From NCBI GenBank assembly GCA_021160785.1, contig JAGHBX010000282.1:1-32128 (forward strand): a DNA stretch of 32,128 nt. Reading direction: 5' to 3'. Origin of the DNA: Planctomycetota bacterium. GTDB taxonomy: Bacteria > Planctomycetota > Phycisphaerae > Sedimentisphaerales > Anaerohalosphaeraceae. Within the stretch, counting starts at the first letter, position 1. The number at the start of each line of letters is the position of its first letter. Of this stretch, positions 1 through 8,562 are shown piece after piece. The notes under the pieces are model-generated. The model searched no databases. It worked only from the letters and a program-made list of their open reading frames with translations, and had not been told where the DNA came from. Made by a program: the position numbers and the translations under genes.

Positions 1-281
1 ATGTACATCTTTCGCAGCTCGCAAGTCGCCTCGTCCACAGGGTACAGAGCGCAAGTAGCGATGATTCGGCCGTCGGCATCTTCGAGGACGCAGAATCCGC
101 CGCCGCGGCTGAAATAGGTTTGTTCAATGTCCCTCAGGTCCGCGTCGATACCGTCGGGGTCGGGTTTAAGACCGTATTCGGCGAGCACGGCGAAGACCAG
201 ATCGCGAATCTGCTCGCGGTCGGCATTGGTCGCCGGCCGCAGCCTCGGCCGTGAATCTTTTCTGCCTGCTTCTGTCTTCAT
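1..281 (-). CDS. GNAT-family N-acetyltransferase, N-terminal part (truncated by window start)
   Basis: Manual translation of the minus strand from the ATG at 279-281: MKTEAGRKDSRPRLRPATNADREQIRDLVFAVLAEYGLKPDPDGIDADLRDIEQTYFSRGGGFCVLEDADGRIIATCALYPVDEATCELRKMY, open to the window edge. GNAT-like pattern (LRPATNADREQIRDLV...GGGFCVLED.DGRIIATCALYPVD...CELRKMY). Absent from the ORF track because no stop lies in the window. Confidence 0.85.
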   Translation of the reverse strand, partial: MKTEAGRKDSRPRLRPATNADREQIRDLVFAVLAEYGLKPDPDGIDADLRDIEQTYFSRGGGFCVLEDADGRIIATCALYPVDEATCELRKMY

Positions 282-446
282 TAAATCGTCCGCTCGAAGT
301 CATATTCCGGAAACAATACAATAAAAGCATTGTTCGGGTCAAAAGGCAAGCTTGAAAATTGAAGGTTGTGGCGGTATCCTCATCGGCGGATGGGTTCTGC
401 AGGTGGAACCCAGGAGACACTTAGCTGATAGCCGGGAGAGACAGGA

Positions 447-899
447 ATGAGAGATTATCTGACATTTGCAGTGATGTTGTCGGTCGTTCTTGGCGGTTGC
501 AGTCAACGGCGACCGTCTGGTGAGGCCGTAATGGAACCGGAGAGTCCTCTTCGGAATCTTTGTGATGCGGGGCGATACCACGAGGCAATGCGTGCGATAC
601 CCGACGTGATGGATGCGTGGGCGAGGTACACGGCGGCTACCGGGCGAACCGCTGAAGGCGCAGCGGGATATGTATACACAACAACAATATTTACCATTGC
701 GCAAAGAGGCGACGCCGATTGGGGTAAGATACTTGACGATCCGGAGATTCCTTACATCTACAAGACGGACATGATTTTTGAAATTGTCGAAGCACGTCTG
801 GGCAAAGGCGCCGTCTACCTGGGTAACAGAACTAACATCATCATACCCAGGTTCGGGCGAATCGATCTGGATAAGGAGATGATCCGGCTGGCCGAATGA
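447..899 (+). CDS. Small putative lipoprotein, function unknown
   Basis: ORF with signal sequence and lipobox-like MRDYLTFAVMLSVVLGGCSQRR; RBS-like gggagagacagga upstream. Confidence 0.6.
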   Translation: MRDYLTFAVMLSVVLGGCSQRRPSGEAVMEPESPLRNLCDAGRYHEAMRAIPDVMDAWARYTAATGRTAEGAAGYVYTTTIFTIAQRGDADWGKILDDPEIPYIYKTDMIFEIVEARLGKGAVYLGNRTNIIIPRFGRIDLDKEMIRLAE

Positions 900-1025
900 G
901 ATATCGAGTACTGTCCGGACTAATACCCGTAGCGGTCCGTTCAATTCTTTCGCTCTTGCATTTGCCGACGGGTGCGGTAGAATCGGTGGAGAATTGCAAA
1001 TGGTTTTGGTAAAGGAGAAAAGACT

Positions 1026-1874
1026 ATGCTGAAATTGGGTATGCACGTGGATAACTGGCGGCATTTCGACGTTTCTTATGAGGTTCCGTGTCAGTTTGCC
1101 GCCGACAATGGTATGGAGTATGTGGAGTTCGGCACGATCGACGGCGATTATTTCGTCCAGGCGCTGGGGTACAATCCGCACATTCCGCTCCATTCGGACC
1201 CGCTGGAGTTGAAGGCGTATCTGGACTCGTTGGGGCTGAAGGTCTCGCAGCTTGATGCCGCCTATCCGATGTCGACGCCGCAGGGCCAGTCGCGCGGCAT
1301 CGGCTATACCACCCGGTCGATCCAGTTCGCAAAGGCCCTGGATTGTCCGTGCGTAGACACTACCGACGGCAGCAAGAAACCTGCCGGCTACACCGACGAC
1401 GAGGTGATGGGATTGATCAAACAGTACTACCGCGTCGTGTTAGACTGGGCCGAGAGATATGACATTATCATCAATATCGAGCCGCACGGACCCTACACGA
1501 CAGACCCGGATACGATGGAACAAATCTTAGGCTTTTTCGATTCGCCGTATCTGCGGATAAACTTTGACACGGGCAATACGTTTATTGCAGGCCAGGACCC
1601 GGTCGCATTTGTCAAACGCTTCCGTGATAAAATCTCGCATTGCCACATTAAAGATGTCAGCGAAGAACTCGCAAAGGCCGTCCGCGGCGGTGAGACGGGA
1701 ATCGCATGTTCGGTCGCCGCCATCGGCGAGGGCGTAAACGCCGAGAATATCGCCGGCTGCATCGAGCTACTAAAGGATGCCGACTGGGACGGCGTGCTGT
1801 CAATAGAATGCGAAGCGGCGCCCGGCACTGTCGAGCAGAGCCTCGAATGGCTGCGAAAGGAAATCGCCCGCTAA
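1026..1874 (+). CDS. Sugar phosphate isomerase/epimerase (xylose isomerase-like TIM barrel)
   Basis: 282 aa; motifs INIEPHGPYTTDP, LRINFDTGNTFIAGQDP, ISHCHIKDV, GEGVNAENIAGCIELLKDADWDGVLSIECE typical of AP_endonuc_2/sugar isomerase proteins; RBS ggagaaa upstream. Confidence 0.85.
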   Translation: MLKLGMHVDNWRHFDVSYEVPCQFAADNGMEYVEFGTIDGDYFVQALGYNPHIPLHSDPLELKAYLDSLGLKVSQLDAAYPMSTPQGQSRGIGYTTRSIQFAKALDCPCVDTTDGSKKPAGYTDDEVMGLIKQYYRVVLDWAERYDIIINIEPHGPYTTDPDTMEQILGFFDSPYLRINFDTGNTFIAGQDPVAFVKRFRDKISHCHIKDVSEELAKAVRGGETGIACSVAAIGEGVNAENIAGCIELLKDADWDGVLSIECEAAPGTVEQSLEWLRKEIAR

Positions 1875-1905
1875 GGAGGGGATCGAACAAATACAAGGAA
1901 GTAAA

Positions 1906-2202
1906 ATGGGACACAAACTCAGCCATCAGGACGCGGAATTATATAGAAGAGTAGACGAAGTTCTGCACTATATATGGGATCCTATTGGCATCTGCGATGA
2001 ACCGCATGCACGGGATGAATATCACTCTTATGTGCAAAGAGTATTCTCAATGCTCAAATCTTCAAAGGATAGCAAGGCGATTTCAGATTACCTGGTTGAA
2101 ATCGCACATGACCAAATGGGTCTTACTTCAAGTCGTAAGAGAGCCGAGAGAGCCGCAGAGATTCTGCTCAAATACAAACATAAGATTCTTGAAGCTTCGT
2201 AG
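1906..2202 (+). CDS. Small conserved-looking protein (resembles DUF1871/YugE-type small proteins), function unknown
   Basis: 98 aa, RBS aaggaag upstream of ATG; core DEVLHYIWDPIGICDEPHARDEYHSYVQRVFSMLKS. Family resemblance is from memory and was not searched. Confidence 0.6.
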   Translation: MGHKLSHQDAELYRRVDEVLHYIWDPIGICDEPHARDEYHSYVQRVFSMLKSSKDSKAISDYLVEIAHDQMGLTSSRKRAERAAEILLKYKHKILEAS

Positions 2203-2225
2203 GGTGGGGCTTGCCCCACCGTCGG
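2199..2225. repeat. Dispersed palindromic repeat, copy A (gtagggtggggcttgccccaccgtcgg)
   Basis: GGTGGGG-CTTG-CCCCACC perfect 7-bp stem; overlaps the stop codon of 1906..2202 and lies between convergent genes. Near-identical to copies at 18166 and 27770. Confidence 0.85.
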
Positions 2226-2228
2226 GTG

Positions 2229-3554
2229 CTATTCCTTTATCCGATACAGCTTCGTCAACGTGCGTATGATCGCGCTTCCTCGCAGGGTTGCTGGTGTTGC
2301 CATGCACATTTCGTTGAGGGGGTTTCTGCTCAGGACCTCAAACTCCGGACCTGCCTTGACGACGAATGTGTCTCCATCTTCGCTTAGGAAGAACAGCTTG
2401 CCGTCATTTGCCCAGGGCGAAACTGTAAACGCCCTTGCGTCCTTGGCTAATTGTTGTTTGTCGTAGATCATTTTTCCCGTGCGGTGGTCATAGCAGGTTA
2501 TTGTGCCGCGGTCATGGAGTACGTAGAAATAATCTCCATAGACAATCGGCGAGGGGTTATAAGGTCCGCCGAATTTGTGATACCATGCGATGTACTTGCC
2601 GGAAGTTGCGCCCTCTTTCAACGTAATATCCCCCGAAGCACCGGGGCGGATGGCGTATACTGGCCGGTTCTTCCTGTCGCCTACATACCCGCTGCACAGG
2701 TACAGCATATCGTCCTTTTCCACCGGCGTCGGGATGACGATGATCGACATCGGCTGCAATCGCCACAGCAGTTTGCCGCCAAGGTCATAAGATCGAATAG
2801 CACCCGTGCCACAGGTGACCAGTTCGGTCCGTTTGGAGTTTTGCCAGATATAGGGCGTTGCCCAGTTACTTCCTTCATCGCGATTGATTTTGAAAATCTC
2901 CTTGCCCATCTTCTTGTCCAGCGCCAGCAGATACGATTGCTCGTCGTTGTCGTTGACAATGAAAAGCCTGTCTCCGTAAAGCACCGGCGACGCGGCCGTT
3001 CCCCACTTATAACGAATCTTAACCGGATCGAGTCTCTTTTGCCAAAGCTCTCTGCCGGCCAGGTCAAAGCAAAACACACCGACATTGCCGAAATAGAAAT
3101 ACACGCGCTCGCCGTCGGTAACCGGAGTCTCCGAGGCATACGTATTCTTGATATGGATCGGCCGGCCGGGCTTGCCCGTGTGGACAGTTTTCTGCCAGAG
3201 AATCTTGCCGCTGTCAAAATCAATGCAATACACGATCCAGTGATGCGAACCGGCGGACACCTTCTCCCGATTGCCGCCGAAATAAAGCCCTTTCTTTGCA
3301 TCCTCGACGGCGCCTTCACTTGCAACCGTTGTCAGAAAAACCTTATCGCCCCACACAACGGGCGACGACCAGCCCCTCCCCGGTATATCGACCTTCCACG
3401 CAACATTTTTCGTCGCGCTCCACGAGACCGGCAAAACCGCATCCTCGGCAACCCCGCACGACAAACCCCGAAAGCACGGCCAGTTGGCTTCGGCAAGCGT
3501 AACCGCACCCAATACACAACACAGAACCATCGCACAACATATTACTCGATACAT
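2229..3554 (-). CDS. PQQ-like beta-propeller repeat protein, secreted
   Basis: 441 aa; signal peptide MYRVICCAMVLCCVLGAVTLAEA; repeats such as YCIDFDSGKILWQKTV, VFCFDLAGRELWQKRL, LALDKKMGKEIFKI, TCYDHRTGKMIYDKQ typical of PQQ_2 propellers. Confidence 0.85.
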   Translation of the reverse strand: MYRVICCAMVLCCVLGAVTLAEANWPCFRGLSCGVAEDAVLPVSWSATKNVAWKVDIPGRGWSSPVVWGDKVFLTTVASEGAVEDAKKGLYFGGNREKVSAGSHHWIVYCIDFDSGKILWQKTVHTGKPGRPIHIKNTYASETPVTDGERVYFYFGNVGVFCFDLAGRELWQKRLDPVKIRYKWGTAASPVLYGDRLFIVNDNDEQSYLLALDKKMGKEIFKINRDEGSNWATPYIWQNSKRTELVTCGTGAIRSYDLGGKLLWRLQPMSIIVIPTPVEKDDMLYLCSGYVGDRKNRPVYAIRPGASGDITLKEGATSGKYIAWYHKFGGPYNPSPIVYGDYFYVLHDRGTITCYDHRTGKMIYDKQQLAKDARAFTVSPWANDGKLFFLSEDGDTFVVKAGPEFEVLSRNPLNEMCMATPATLRGSAIIRTLTKLYRIKE

Positions 3555-3763
3555 AAGCTTGTCCTTTCAATAATAGGCCAACCGCGTTTGCGTGGAAAAA
3601 CTATTTGCTTAGCCATATCTTAATCTTTCTTTGCCAACATCGCAACCACGGATACATTCGAGAGTATCTCCGAAAACGACTGCGATTTGCCGCGGGTTGT
3701 CTGTTTGCCGCATGGAATTACAGAAGGCCAGTTGCATTTTGCCGAACCGGTTGTAGAATGACA

Positions 3764-3807
3764 GTGCCTGACAAGCCGCTCGAATGCAGAGTCATTTTGT
3801 CAGGTGC
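3764..3807. other. Inverted repeat (gtgcctgacaa ... ttgtcaggtgc), 22-nt loop
   Basis: Direct reading: 11-bp arms, 9 Watson-Crick plus 2 G-T pairs, in the leader of the HD-domain gene. Confidence 0.45.
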
Positions 3808-3858
3808 TCTATGTACGTTTGCAGAAGTCCTGTGTGGTAATTGTTCAAAGGAGGACAT

Positions 3859-4437
3859 ATGACAGATTATGCACCGACTCGCCAGGAAGCATTTGCGCTG
3901 CTTGCCGAGTATAATCAGGCTGAGGGGCTGATTAATCATGCCCTTGCCGTTGAGGGGGTGATGCGGCATTATGCGCGGAAGTTTGGCGTCGATGAGGACA
4001 AGTGGGGTGTGATCGGGCTGATTCATGACCTGGATTATGAGCTGTTTCCGGAGAAGCACTGCCATAAGACCGCGGAGATTTTGAAAGAGCATAACTGGCC
4101 CGACGATTATATTCGCGCCGTCATGAGCCACGGCTGGGGGATATGCACCGAAGCCGAGCCGCAGGAAGAGATGGAGAAGGTGCTCTATGCAATCGATGAG
4201 TTGACCGGGCTCATCGCCGCCAATGCCCTTGTCAGGCCGTCGGGCAGTGTGATGGACATGAAGGCAAAGAGCGTGAAAAAGAAATTCAAGGACAAGGCCT
4301 TTGCCGCCAAAATCGACCGCAACGTCATCGCCAAAGGCGCAGAGATGTTGGGCGTCGAACTGTCGGAACTGATCACCGAAACCATAGAAGGCATGAAAAC
4401 CGTCGCCGAGGCAATCGGCCTTGGGATGAAAGAATAA
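3859..4437 (+). CDS. HD/HDIG-domain phosphohydrolase family protein
   Basis: ATG at 3859 with strong RBS aaaggagg; LINHALAVEGVMRHYARKFGVDEDKWGVIGLIHDLDYELFPEKHCHKTAEIL...RAVMSHG (HD and downstream H motifs). The ORF track starts at an upstream TTG. Confidence 0.88.
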   Translation: MTDYAPTRQEAFALLAEYNQAEGLINHALAVEGVMRHYARKFGVDEDKWGVIGLIHDLDYELFPEKHCHKTAEILKEHNWPDDYIRAVMSHGWGICTEAEPQEEMEKVLYAIDELTGLIAANALVRPSGSVMDMKAKSVKKKFKDKAFAAKIDRNVIAKGAEMLGVELSELITETIEGMKTVAEAIGLGMKE

Positions 4438-4445
4438 GAAAGGAA

Positions 4446-4802
4446 TCAGTGTTTGCCCAGGAGCCATTGATGCACCGCCGCTGCCGCCAGCCAGACGAAA
4501 GAGCTTGCCGCCAGAACTGCGTAGATACTCATGCGTTTGTAGAAGCACAGCAATGCAACGCCGAAGAACAGTGTCGAGGGGATGATTCCCCAGAGTACGC
4601 CTTTTGAGTAATCCTGCATCAGTGTGTAATCGCCCGGATTGTCCGTCCATATCCACAACAGCACGATCAGCGTGGTGATGGGTGCGGTGGCGACCAGGCC
4701 CGCCAGAGTAGGCAGGCGTCTTGCAATCTGCGAACAACCCACAATGATGGCAATGGTCATACCCAGCTTGAGTGCAAAGTGTAAAGTCTCTTTAGTCAGC
4801 AT
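4446..4802 (-). CDS. Small integral membrane protein, DUF3147-like
   Basis: Likely start MLTKETLHFALKLGMTIAIIVGCSQIARRLPTLAGLVATAPITTLIVLLWIWTDNPGD...; four predicted hydrophobic helices; ATG at 4800-4802. Confidence 0.75.
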   Translation of the reverse strand: MLTKETLHFALKLGMTIAIIVGCSQIARRLPTLAGLVATAPITTLIVLLWIWTDNPGDYTLMQDYSKGVLWGIIPSTLFFGVALLCFYKRMSIYAVLAASSFVWLAAAAVHQWLLGKH

Positions 4803-4977
4803 GGTTACTCCACTTGAATCGGATTCGGGCTGCTCAACATGGCCGGGCCACACATGACCACAGAAAAAGCCCACCACGCCGATGGGCTTTTCATATTCGG
4901 TACGAACCGCGTATGCAGCAGGTCCTTATCGCTGAGTGCGTCGGACAAATGTCTCAAGTGTGTTCCTTGCCCTGTGG

Positions 4978-5373
4978 TCAGTTACCGAGACTTTGCTCGG
5001 TTCGTGCGGCGAGTTCCTGCATCGCCTCACACTGCATTCGCTTGTCGAACAGGCCGTCTTCGTCCATACAGACGTAACTCAGGGCCAGGCTGTCGATATC
5101 GCTGAGTCGACCCGTTCTCGCCAGTTCGTGGAAGCCGAGCTTACGCATCGTCATATCATACTCGTCGGTTCCGTCGGCATTCTCAACAATATCAAGCAGG
5201 AAGTCGAGGTCCAGGAGCTCCATTCCTCCGTGGAGGTCTCTGCCGCGCTTTTTGGCTTCGTTGCGGGCCTTCTTCTCGGCGGCCGCTCCCTCCTTCTTAC
5301 TGTTGCCGGACCTGCCTACCGTGGCATATCGTCCCTGCTTGGTTTGTGTGTTTGTGATTGTAGTGGTTTCCAT
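4978..5373 (-). CDS. Hypothetical protein with low-complexity N-terminus
   Basis: Start METTTITNTQTKQGRYATVGRSGNSKKEGAAAEKKARNEAKKRG preceded by purine-rich GAAAGGGGCCAAGAGGTGAAAGAG; no family recognised. Confidence 0.55.
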   Translation of the reverse strand: METTTITNTQTKQGRYATVGRSGNSKKEGAAAEKKARNEAKKRGRDLHGGMELLDLDFLLDIVENADGTDEYDMTMRKLGFHELARTGRLSDIDSLALSYVCMDEDGLFDKRMQCEAMQELAARTEQSLGN

Positions 5374-5523
5374 CTCTTTCACCTCTTGGCCCCTTTCAGT
5401 TCTTGTAATCCTTTGTGATGAAGCGCGGTCATTATACGAGAGGCGGGCAAACAAAACAAGCGGAATTGTCGGATTTTTTTGCAATGGGCGTATAAAAGAA
5501 TTGTGGCGGTTGGTTGGGATCTG

Positions 5524-5662
5524 GTAGGGTGAGCTCTCAGCCCACCATTAACCGCATATGCACGCATTAGCCGCCGCTTCGGTGGGGTAAACCCCACTCT
5601 ACGTCTCTGTAAACCCATTGGCATCGCCGGTGGGCTAATCCCGGCGCGTCGGGACACCCTAC
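5524..5662. repeat. 139-bp composite palindromic element bounded by GTAGGGTG / CACCCTAC
   Basis: Terminal inverted repeats gtagggtg (5524-5531) and caccctac (5655-5662); internal palindrome cggtggggtaaaccccactctac (5580-5602) and hairpins ggtgagctctcagcccacc and cccggcgcgtcggg. Confidence 0.75.
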
Positions 5663-5698
5663 AGGTCCGCTGGCGCCGCCTAACCCGATTCGGTTTAT

Positions 5699-6904
5699 CT
5701 ATTTCAGGCCAACGGCGCCGGGTTTGAGGGCGTAGTCGGGTCGCGGGTGGTCGTCGTTGAATACGTAGAGGTCTTCGTACTTTTGCACCGTAACGAAGCT
5801 CTCGTCAATCGTGCCGTCGGGCTTCGTCGCCCGGTCGAGTTTCAAGCCCAGGTGTTTAGCCATGAATTTGTACATACCTGTTCGCTTTGACAGGCCGTAG
5901 TCGTGCCCTTCGTCGGCGAGATGGACGTTGGCGACCTTCGATTCGGCGCCGTAGAGACGATAGATATTTCGTATGTAGGGGTATTCCACGTCGGGGACAT
6001 TTTTGGTCCAGTCTTTGCCGTCGGAAATCAGCAGCAACGGCCGGGGCGCCGCAAGCGCCGCGATCTCGGCGTTGTTTGTCTCGTGGTCTTTGCTCTTGTG
6101 GATCGGCATGCCGCTTTCGCAATTGCAGCCGCCGAAGAAATGCGCAGACACCATTACCACCGGAACGGAAACCGCTACGCGATTGTCGACCGCCGTCAGC
6201 AGAAATGTCTGCGTGCCGCCGCCCGATGCGCCGGTTACGCCGATGCGCTCAGGATCGACGTCATCGAGTGTGAGCAGAAAATCCACCGCCCGGATACTGC
6301 TCCACAACTGAAGCGTAAGCGCCTGGGGATGCTTGTGAGGCCAGCCGGCCCGTTTCGAGTCGCCGTAGCCGATCATGTCATAGGCAAACACCACCGCGCC
6401 CATCCGTGCAAGCGTGGCGCATCGCCTCTGCATGTTCTCCCGAAACCGCCCGTGGTTATTCTTGTCGGACCAGTGTCCGTGCGGGCAGAGCACGCCGGCA
6501 AAAGGCCCTTTCATCCGGCGCGGACGATAGAGATTGCCCGTTACGAAATAGCCCGGCAGCGCTTCAAAGGCGGCGTTGGACACGGTATAGCCGTCGAGTT
6601 TGCGTTTGCTGTGAATTATCGGATTCAAAGCCGTTCTTTTCGGCAGGGGCTCAAGCCCTGCGCCCTTTAGAATAGCCTTGCGAATATTGTCGGCTCGTTT
6701 CTCCCACTGGCCGCAATTGGAATAAGTCGCCGCGAATTTCGCCAACTGTTCCTTAGCCTGCTCCTCGGTCTGGTAATTGCCCTGGCAAAGCACAACCTCC
6801 TCTGCGGCGAGCAAAGGATGCCCCGTCAGGGCGGCTAATACTGCCAATATACATACCTCTGCGGTTGCCAAACGTCGCTTCTGTGAAGAGTTCGTAAAAT
6901 GCAT
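5699..6904 (-). CDS. Secreted alpha/beta hydrolase, acetylxylan esterase/Abhydrolase_7-like
   Basis: 401 aa; signal peptide; VLCPHGHWSD, MIGYGDSKRAGWPHKHP, RIGVTGASGGGTQTF nucleophile elbow, AAPRPLLLISDGKDWT, DEGHDYG His motif. Confidence 0.85.
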   Translation of the reverse strand: MHFTNSSQKRRLATAEVCILAVLAALTGHPLLAAEEVVLCQGNYQTEEQAKEQLAKFAATYSNCGQWEKRADNIRKAILKGAGLEPLPKRTALNPIIHSKRKLDGYTVSNAAFEALPGYFVTGNLYRPRRMKGPFAGVLCPHGHWSDKNNHGRFRENMQRRCATLARMGAVVFAYDMIGYGDSKRAGWPHKHPQALTLQLWSSIRAVDFLLTLDDVDPERIGVTGASGGGTQTFLLTAVDNRVAVSVPVVMVSAHFFGGCNCESGMPIHKSKDHETNNAEIAALAAPRPLLLISDGKDWTKNVPDVEYPYIRNIYRLYGAESKVANVHLADEGHDYGLSKRTGMYKFMAKHLGLKLDRATKPDGTIDESFVTVQKYEDLYVFNDDHPRPDYALKPGAVGLK

Positions 6905-7018
6905 TCCTGCCTCCTTCTATGCGTGTACGCTAAACCTGAAAACAGCCCGATCTGCCTCTATCAACTATAGCCACCTTACCGCAAAGAGGTAATCGTGTCA
7001 ATAGCGCAGACAAAACAC

Positions 7019-7047
7019 TTGACGCGGGGGCTTTTGCCTGCGATAAA
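7019..7047 (+). promoter_or_regulatory. Putative sigma70-type promoter for the rhamnulokinase operon
   Basis: TTGACG - 17 nt - GATAAA upstream of the ATG at 7092. Confidence 0.45.
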
Positions 7048-7091
7048 CGGGGCGTTATTACATCATAGATGGGTTTTGGACGGAAGATATT

Positions 7092-8558
7092 ATGAACAGG
7101 TATTTGGCAATCGATCTGGGGGCCGAAAGCGGCAGGGGCGTGCTGGTTACGCTCGATGGCGGCAAAGTCGGCATGGAGGAGATTCATCGTTTCAGCAATC
7201 GGCCCGTGAGGCTGGGGGGGACGCTTTACTGGGACTTTCCGTTTCTTTTTGCCGAGATAATCGCCACACTGAAAAAGTGCGCCGAACGACAGATCGTGAT
7301 CGACGCGATCGGGGTGGATACGTGGGGTGTGGATTTCGGTCTGTTAGGCGGCGACGACAAGCTGCTCTCCTGCCCGGTCCACTACCGCGACAGCCGAACC
7401 GAAAACATCCACGACTATTCCGATGCCGTCATGTCAAGGCAGGAGATTTTCACCTCGACATCGTGCGAGCCGTGGGCGATCAGTTCGCTCTTCCAGCTTC
7501 TTGCGATGCAGCGGGACGGGTCACCGATATTGCCTGTGGCAAAGACATTTCTCAATGTGCCGGATTTGATCAACTTCTTTCTGACCGGCGTAAAGGCCTC
7601 GGAAAAGACCATCGTCAGCACCGCCAACCTCATGGACCCGAAAGGCAACTGGGCTCAGGATGTGATCGAGCGATTCAAGCTGCCCGGTATCTTCGGCAAG
7701 CTCGTCGAGCCGGGGACAGTATTGGGGCCTTTAAGCGATTCGCTCCAGGAGCAGACGGGTTTAGGGGCGGTTCCCGTAGTGGCAACGTGCGGCCATGACA
7801 CTTCCGCTGTCGCCGCAGCCGTTCCGGCCGAAGGCGGCAACTGGGCGTTTTTGAGTTGCGGGACGTGGTCGATCCTTGGCGAACTGCTTGACAAGCCGGT
7901 TACCACGGTCGCCGCTTACGAACAGGGCTTCTGCAATGAGTACACGCTGGATGCCTGGTTTATCTGCCGCAATATCTTAGGCCTGTGGCTCGTGCAGGAA
8001 CTTCGCCGCAAGTGGAACACGTCCGGAGACGCGTGGGATTACAACCGCATGACAACTGAAGCGACCAAAGCAAAATCCATCGGCATGTTCAATGTCGAGG
8101 ATGGCTCGCTGATGGCGCCGGCGGATATGGAACAGGCCCAGCTCGACCTGCTGGAGGCGCTCGATCAACCCAAACCCGCCTCGCGCGGACAACTCGTCCG
8201 CTGTGTGTTGGAGAGCCTTTCGTTAGAGTACGCCCACCGCCTGCGGATGATCGACACCCTGACCGCCCAAAAGACCGATACGCTATATATGGTGGGCGGC
8301 GGCATCGCCAATACGCTGCTGTGTCAACTGACCGCCAACGCTCTCGGCATCCCCGTATATGCAGGCGCCGATCAGTGCACGGCGCTGGGCAACGCGCTGA
8401 CCGTCGCGGCGGGCATGGGCGCCCTTCGCGGACCGGATGAAATCCGACAGGTCATGCGAAACAGCTTCGAACTGAAACTCTACGAGCCACAGGAATCCAG
8501 CCTGTGGGCGGGCAAACTCGATCAATACAGTCAACTCAAATCCTCGAACAGGAGATAA
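7092..8558 (+). CDS. rhaB: Rhamnulokinase (FGGY family)
   Basis: 488 aa; NRYLAIDLGAESGRGVLVTLDGGKV...HRFSNRPV...LYWDFPFLF, DAIGVDTWGVDFGLL, VATCGHDTSAVAAAVP, FLSCGTWSILG, YMVGGGIANTLLCQLTANALGIPVYAGADQCTALGNA. Confidence 0.92.
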   Translation: MNRYLAIDLGAESGRGVLVTLDGGKVGMEEIHRFSNRPVRLGGTLYWDFPFLFAEIIATLKKCAERQIVIDAIGVDTWGVDFGLLGGDDKLLSCPVHYRDSRTENIHDYSDAVMSRQEIFTSTSCEPWAISSLFQLLAMQRDGSPILPVAKTFLNVPDLINFFLTGVKASEKTIVSTANLMDPKGNWAQDVIERFKLPGIFGKLVEPGTVLGPLSDSLQEQTGLGAVPVVATCGHDTSAVAAAVPAEGGNWAFLSCGTWSILGELLDKPVTTVAAYEQGFCNEYTLDAWFICRNILGLWLVQELRRKWNTSGDAWDYNRMTTEATKAKSIGMFNVEDGSLMAPADMEQAQLDLLEALDQPKPASRGQLVRCVLESLSLEYAHRLRMIDTLTAQKTDTLYMVGGGIANTLLCQLTANALGIPVYAGADQCTALGNALTVAAGMGALRGPDEIRQVMRNSFELKLYEPQESSLWAGKLDQYSQLKSSNRR

Positions 8559-8562
8559 GGTT

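Noticed and set aside
339-1193. 284-aa minus-strand ORF over the lipoprotein and isomerase start
   Set aside because: Antisense to two better-supported plus-strand ORFs; no motifs recognised.
2451-3623. 390-aa plus-strand ORF opposite the PQQ-propeller gene
   Set aside because: Shadow ORF; the minus strand has signal peptide and propeller repeats.
3718-4737. 339-aa minus-strand ORF over the HD-domain gene
   Set aside because: Overlaps the HD-domain gene and the start of the DUF3147-like gene; no motif; shadow of GC-rich codons.
5524-5662. CRISPR-like array from the repeated GTAGGGTG units
   Set aside because: Units are inverted and palindromic with variable spacing; no regularly spaced direct repeats or cas genes.
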